A program made the position numbers and the translations under genes. From assembly GCF_001707885.1 (NCBI RefSeq), contig NZ_MASS01000016.1, positions 1 through 64,000 on the forward strand: a stretch of DNA of 64,000 bases. The letters run 5' to 3'. Of the stretch, positions 61,916 through 64,000 are shown in pieces. The stretch is from Desulfosporosinus cupriresistens (lineage in GTDB: Bacteria > Bacillota > Desulfitobacteriia > Desulfitobacteriales > Desulfitobacteriaceae). The notes beneath the pieces are model-generated. The model did not search any database. It was not told where the DNA came from and saw only the letters and a program-made list of their open reading frames with translations. Numbering within the stretch: the first letter of the stretch is position 1; each line of letters begins with the position of its first letter.

Positions 61916-62052
61916 TATTCATATTTAATTGAAAATACTTTCATTCGACGTATAGTCAGATATTCGACCTTTATTTATGCAATTCCTTCTTTAGTAAGGA
62001 ATTTTTTAAAAAATACTTAGAATGTTTCATTAGAAATTTCCAGGCATTAAAG

Positions 62053-63180
62053 TTAGGGCTCAATTGACCACTTCCAACCTTGCTCTTCGACTATTTTGCG
62101 AGCTGCTGAATCCCAACCAATCGGTTGGCCATTCAATAACGTCATGACCGTACCAACAACTAGGCGTCCAAAGGTGAAAGCCTGGGCCCGTTCACTAGCT
62201 AAACGCGCCAAATGATGAAATAACGTTTGTTCTCCCAGAAGTAGGAGCTCCGAGGCGGCCCCTTCAGTTGTTGGTAATTCGGCAAGACGCGCTAAAGTGT
62301 CTATTTTAATCCCAGCTAGAGCAGCGTGCGCCACTAGGATTTCCATTCGGGCATCAGCTACACGATTATGCGTATGAAAAATGCCTCCAGATACTTTAAT
62401 CAATTTCCCGATATGCCCAAGTAATATAACTTGCTCAATCCCTCGGTAGGCTGCTTCTTCCAAGAGAAAGCCTACAAAGTTACTCATCTGGATCACTGCT
62501 TCGCCCGGGACCTTAAACCGCTCTGTCGCGACTCTAAATCCATAGTGCCCGGGGGTAAGAACTATGGATTTATGTCCATAGGCTACGGCTTGATCTAATT
62601 CCGGTAGAATAGAGGTTTTAAAGGCTTCCTCAGACATTGGCCGGACAATCCCACTCGTCCCCAGGATAGAAATCCCTCCCTTAATCCCCAGTCTGGGATT
62701 AAGGGTACGTAAGGCAGTGGCTTCTCCGGCCGGGACCTCAATAATAATTTCGAGTTCTTCTTGAGGGAAAACCTCTCTTACCGCTGCAAGGATCATTTGC
62801 CTCGGTACCGGATTAATAGCACTTTTGCCAACTTCTATTGCTAATCCTTTTTTTGTGACGGTCCCAACCCCCTGGCCGCCTCGGATCTGAATGTCCCCTT
62901 GAGGTGAAATGAAGCGCGCTATTGCTTGGATCTCAAGTCCATGTGTTATGTCCGCGTCATCCCCTCCATCTTTGAGAATGGTTGCTTTAGCCAGTGGGTA
63001 TTCAGATTCTCCCCTCTGGATTGGTAGCGTTAAACGTGCAGAATTTGGAAGGGGAATATCTACCTGTTCAGGTACATTGTCCCCTCGGAGCAGCAGGCAG
63101 GCCACTTTAGCGGCACCAGCAGCACAACTTCCGGTTGTATATCCTTCGCGCCAAGTATGTCGATCTTTGTCTCGTGCCAT
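62053..63180 (-). CDS. cbiD: Cobalt-precorrin-5B C1-methyltransferase (CbiD)
   Basis: About 375 residues. The family mark EGYTTGSCAAGAAKVAC is near the N-terminus (residues 11-27), followed by GDDADITHGLEI, GVGTVTKKGLAIEVGKSAINPVPR, ISILGTSGIVRPMSE and LLGHIGKLIKVSGGIFHTHN. It methylates C1 in the anaerobic pathway. GGGAGAGG lies 5 bases before the ATG at 63180, preferred to 63198. It ends ~137 bases upstream of the riboswitch, so it has separate control or is read through from its own promoter. Confidence 0.94.
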   Translation of the reverse strand: MARDKDRHTWREGYTTGSCAAGAAKVACLLLRGDNVPEQVDIPLPNSARLTLPIQRGESEYPLAKATILKDGGDDADITHGLEIQAIARFISPQGDIQIRGGQGVGTVTKKGLAIEVGKSAINPVPRQMILAAVREVFPQEELEIIIEVPAGEATALRTLNPRLGIKGGISILGTSGIVRPMSEEAFKTSILPELDQAVAYGHKSIVLTPGHYGFRVATERFKVPGEAVIQMSNFVGFLLEEAAYRGIEQVILLGHIGKLIKVSGGIFHTHNRVADARMEILVAHAALAGIKIDTLARLAELPTTEGAASELLLLGEQTLFHHLARLASERAQAFTFGRLVVGTVMTLLNGQPIGWDSAARKIVEEQGWKWSIEP

Positions 63181-63278
63181 AGTTTCCTCTCCCGCCATAG
63201 ATTAATTAAAGGCTTAATTAATTCTCCCTATCAACAACCTTTCGTCAAGTCTCACCTATGCTATTCAGCATCAGAGAA

Positions 63279-63308
63279 TAGCAGTGTATTAACAATAATA
63301 CACTGCTA
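63279..63308. terminator. Hairpin after the molybdopterin oxidoreductase gene
   Basis: Perfect 12-base arms TAGCAGTGTATT / AATACACTGCTA with a six-base loop, 45 bases after the stop at 63353. The left arm overlaps an alternative hairpin GCTATTC/GAATAGC at 63260-63282. Weak T content after it on the minus strand. Confidence 0.55.
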
Positions 63309-63352
63309 CAATACTCACTATTTTGTAATTTCTAATTAGTTAAAAATTACTT

Positions 63353-64000
63353 TTATTTTAACCCATTCTCCGTGAGATAAACATGGAATTTCTTTTGAAT
63401 AGTATCAAAAACTTGTTTATCTACAAACATTTTGTTTCCTTCAGGTATACATAAAACAGCTTTCTTATCTGCTTTATTATAACCATCTGTACAAAGTACC
63501 TGATAACCACAAGGATTTGATCGGCTATTTGGAGTGTAGATAGCGGCATCAGGACTTTGTGGGAGATATAAACCACTGTATTCTGGAACTTCCGAAGATA
63601 ACATCAAAGTTGCTTGCTTGATAGTTTCAATCTTAATATCGAGATATTGCCCTAACTTGGCCAAAGTGCTAAAGACGGTGTTTTGATTAACCGGCTGAAT
63701 AGCGGGGTTAATCGTTTGAATCTTGCGATCCGATCTCGTAAACGTACCAGCAGATTCTGCAAAACTACCAATCGGAATAACAATGTTCGAAATTGCGGTT
63801 GTAGCAGTCTCAAAGAGATCAAGAGTTACCACAAAATCAAGCTTCTTCAAAGCTTCAGCAAGTGTCGGGTCAGTTCCGGCCGGATCCTCACCAACGATTA
63901 AGGCGGCTTTGATTTTGCCAGCGTTGATTTGTTCTATAATCTGCATACCAGGAACTTTTACGCCCATATCGATAAATCCTTGGGAATTACAGTTGGAGCG
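63353..64000 (-). CDS. Molybdopterin oxidoreductase, C-terminal part (NuoG/formate dehydrogenase alpha-like), cut by the window edge
   Basis: The frame is open from the window end to the stop at 63353. It begins with the typical N.QG..DMG motif (SNCNSQGFIDMGVKVPG), followed by KAALIVGEDPAGTDP and VVTLDLFETATTAISNIVIPIGSFAESAGTFTRSDRKIQ. These are hallmarks of the molybdopterin-binding domain before the C-terminal beta-barrel. The ATG at 63967 is internal, not the start. It could be a NuoG-like subunit or a formate dehydrogenase; the N-terminal iron-sulfur and cofactor domains are outside the window. Confidence 0.85.
   Translation of the reverse strand, partial: RSNCNSQGFIDMGVKVPGMQIIEQINAGKIKAALIVGEDPAGTDPTLAEALKKLDFVVTLDLFETATTAISNIVIPIGSFAESAGTFTRSDRKIQTINPAIQPVNQNTVFSTLAKLGQYLDIKIETIKQATLMLSSEVPEYSGLYLPQSPDAAIYTPNSRSNPCGYQVLCTDGYNKADKKAVLCIPEGNKMFVDKQVFDTIQKKFHVYLTENGLK

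Noticed and set aside
61981..62010. AATTCCTT/AAGGAATT hairpin with a T tail on the plus strand
   Set aside because: No plus-strand transcript is expected here; on the minus strand it has no T tail, so it is not a clear cbiD terminator.

Overview
The window looks like a chromosomal segment of a low-to-mid GC, strictly anaerobic Firmicute of the Peptococcaceae/Desulfitobacteriaceae type, most likely close to Desulfosporosinus or Desulfitobacterium. This is inferred from several features: an Flx/Hdr-type electron-bifurcating cluster, a LutB/CCG iron-sulfur protein pair, a complete-looking anaerobic (early-cobalt) corrin ring pathway, AddA/AddB recombination nucleases, strong AGGAGG ribosome binding sites and many GTG/TTG starts. 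No rRNA, tRNA, CRISPR array or intact transposase was seen.

Layout. 1-1.2 kb: start of a kdp potassium ATPase operon (tiny leader ORF, 59-aa ORF, kdpF, frameshifted kdpA) and an ammonium transporter remnant. 1.2-6.3 kb: a membrane-anchored unknown, threonine ammonia-lyase, a methyltransferase, a ferredoxin, MetF and an iron-sulfur flavoprotein. 6.7-9.6 kb: LutB-like/CCG pair and an unknown. 9.8-17.5 kb: six-gene operon hdrA-flxD-flxC-flxB-flxA-hdrCB closed by a strong terminator. 17.7-36.3 kb: addA and addB on the minus strand, separated by about 10.8 kb of mostly plus-strand genes. These are a secreted PHP phosphoesterase with a Pho-box-like promoter, an OmpR/HisKA two-component pair, and a glf-glycosyltransferase-flippase-glycosyltransferase operon. 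36.3-43 kb: a BadF/NagK kinase, a polysaccharide deacetylase, a YitT protein, an ECF sigma factor with a DUF4349 membrane partner, and cardiolipin synthase. 43.2-48.5 kb: a degraded, gene-poor stretch bounded by RHS/YD-repeat debris, with Crp/Fnr, OsmC, MFS and Uma2 genes and a piece of a second cls gene. 48.5-63.2 kb: fifteen cobalamin genes on the minus strand with an internal cobalamin riboswitch. 63.35 kb to the end: 3' part of a molybdopterin oxidoreductase.

How it works together. The Flx/Hdr complex is expected to oxidise NADH and split electrons between ferredoxin and a thiol/disulfide acceptor. MetF, the ferredoxin and the iron-sulfur flavoprotein nearby fit C1 and low-potential electron metabolism. 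The cobalamin block runs from precorrin-2 to adenosylcobyric acid and cobinamide, with L-threonine kinase and CobD making the aminopropanol linker. Corrinoid would serve the C1 enzymes of such organisms. CobU/CobS/CobT and the uroporphyrinogen methyltransferase are not in this window.

The best candidates for something new are: the block between addB and addA; the phase-locked 7-nt repeat arrays between genes; the nested leader ORFs and direct repeat before kdpF; and the variant Flx/Hdr complex with a two-flavin HdrA and a fused HdrCB-like partner.
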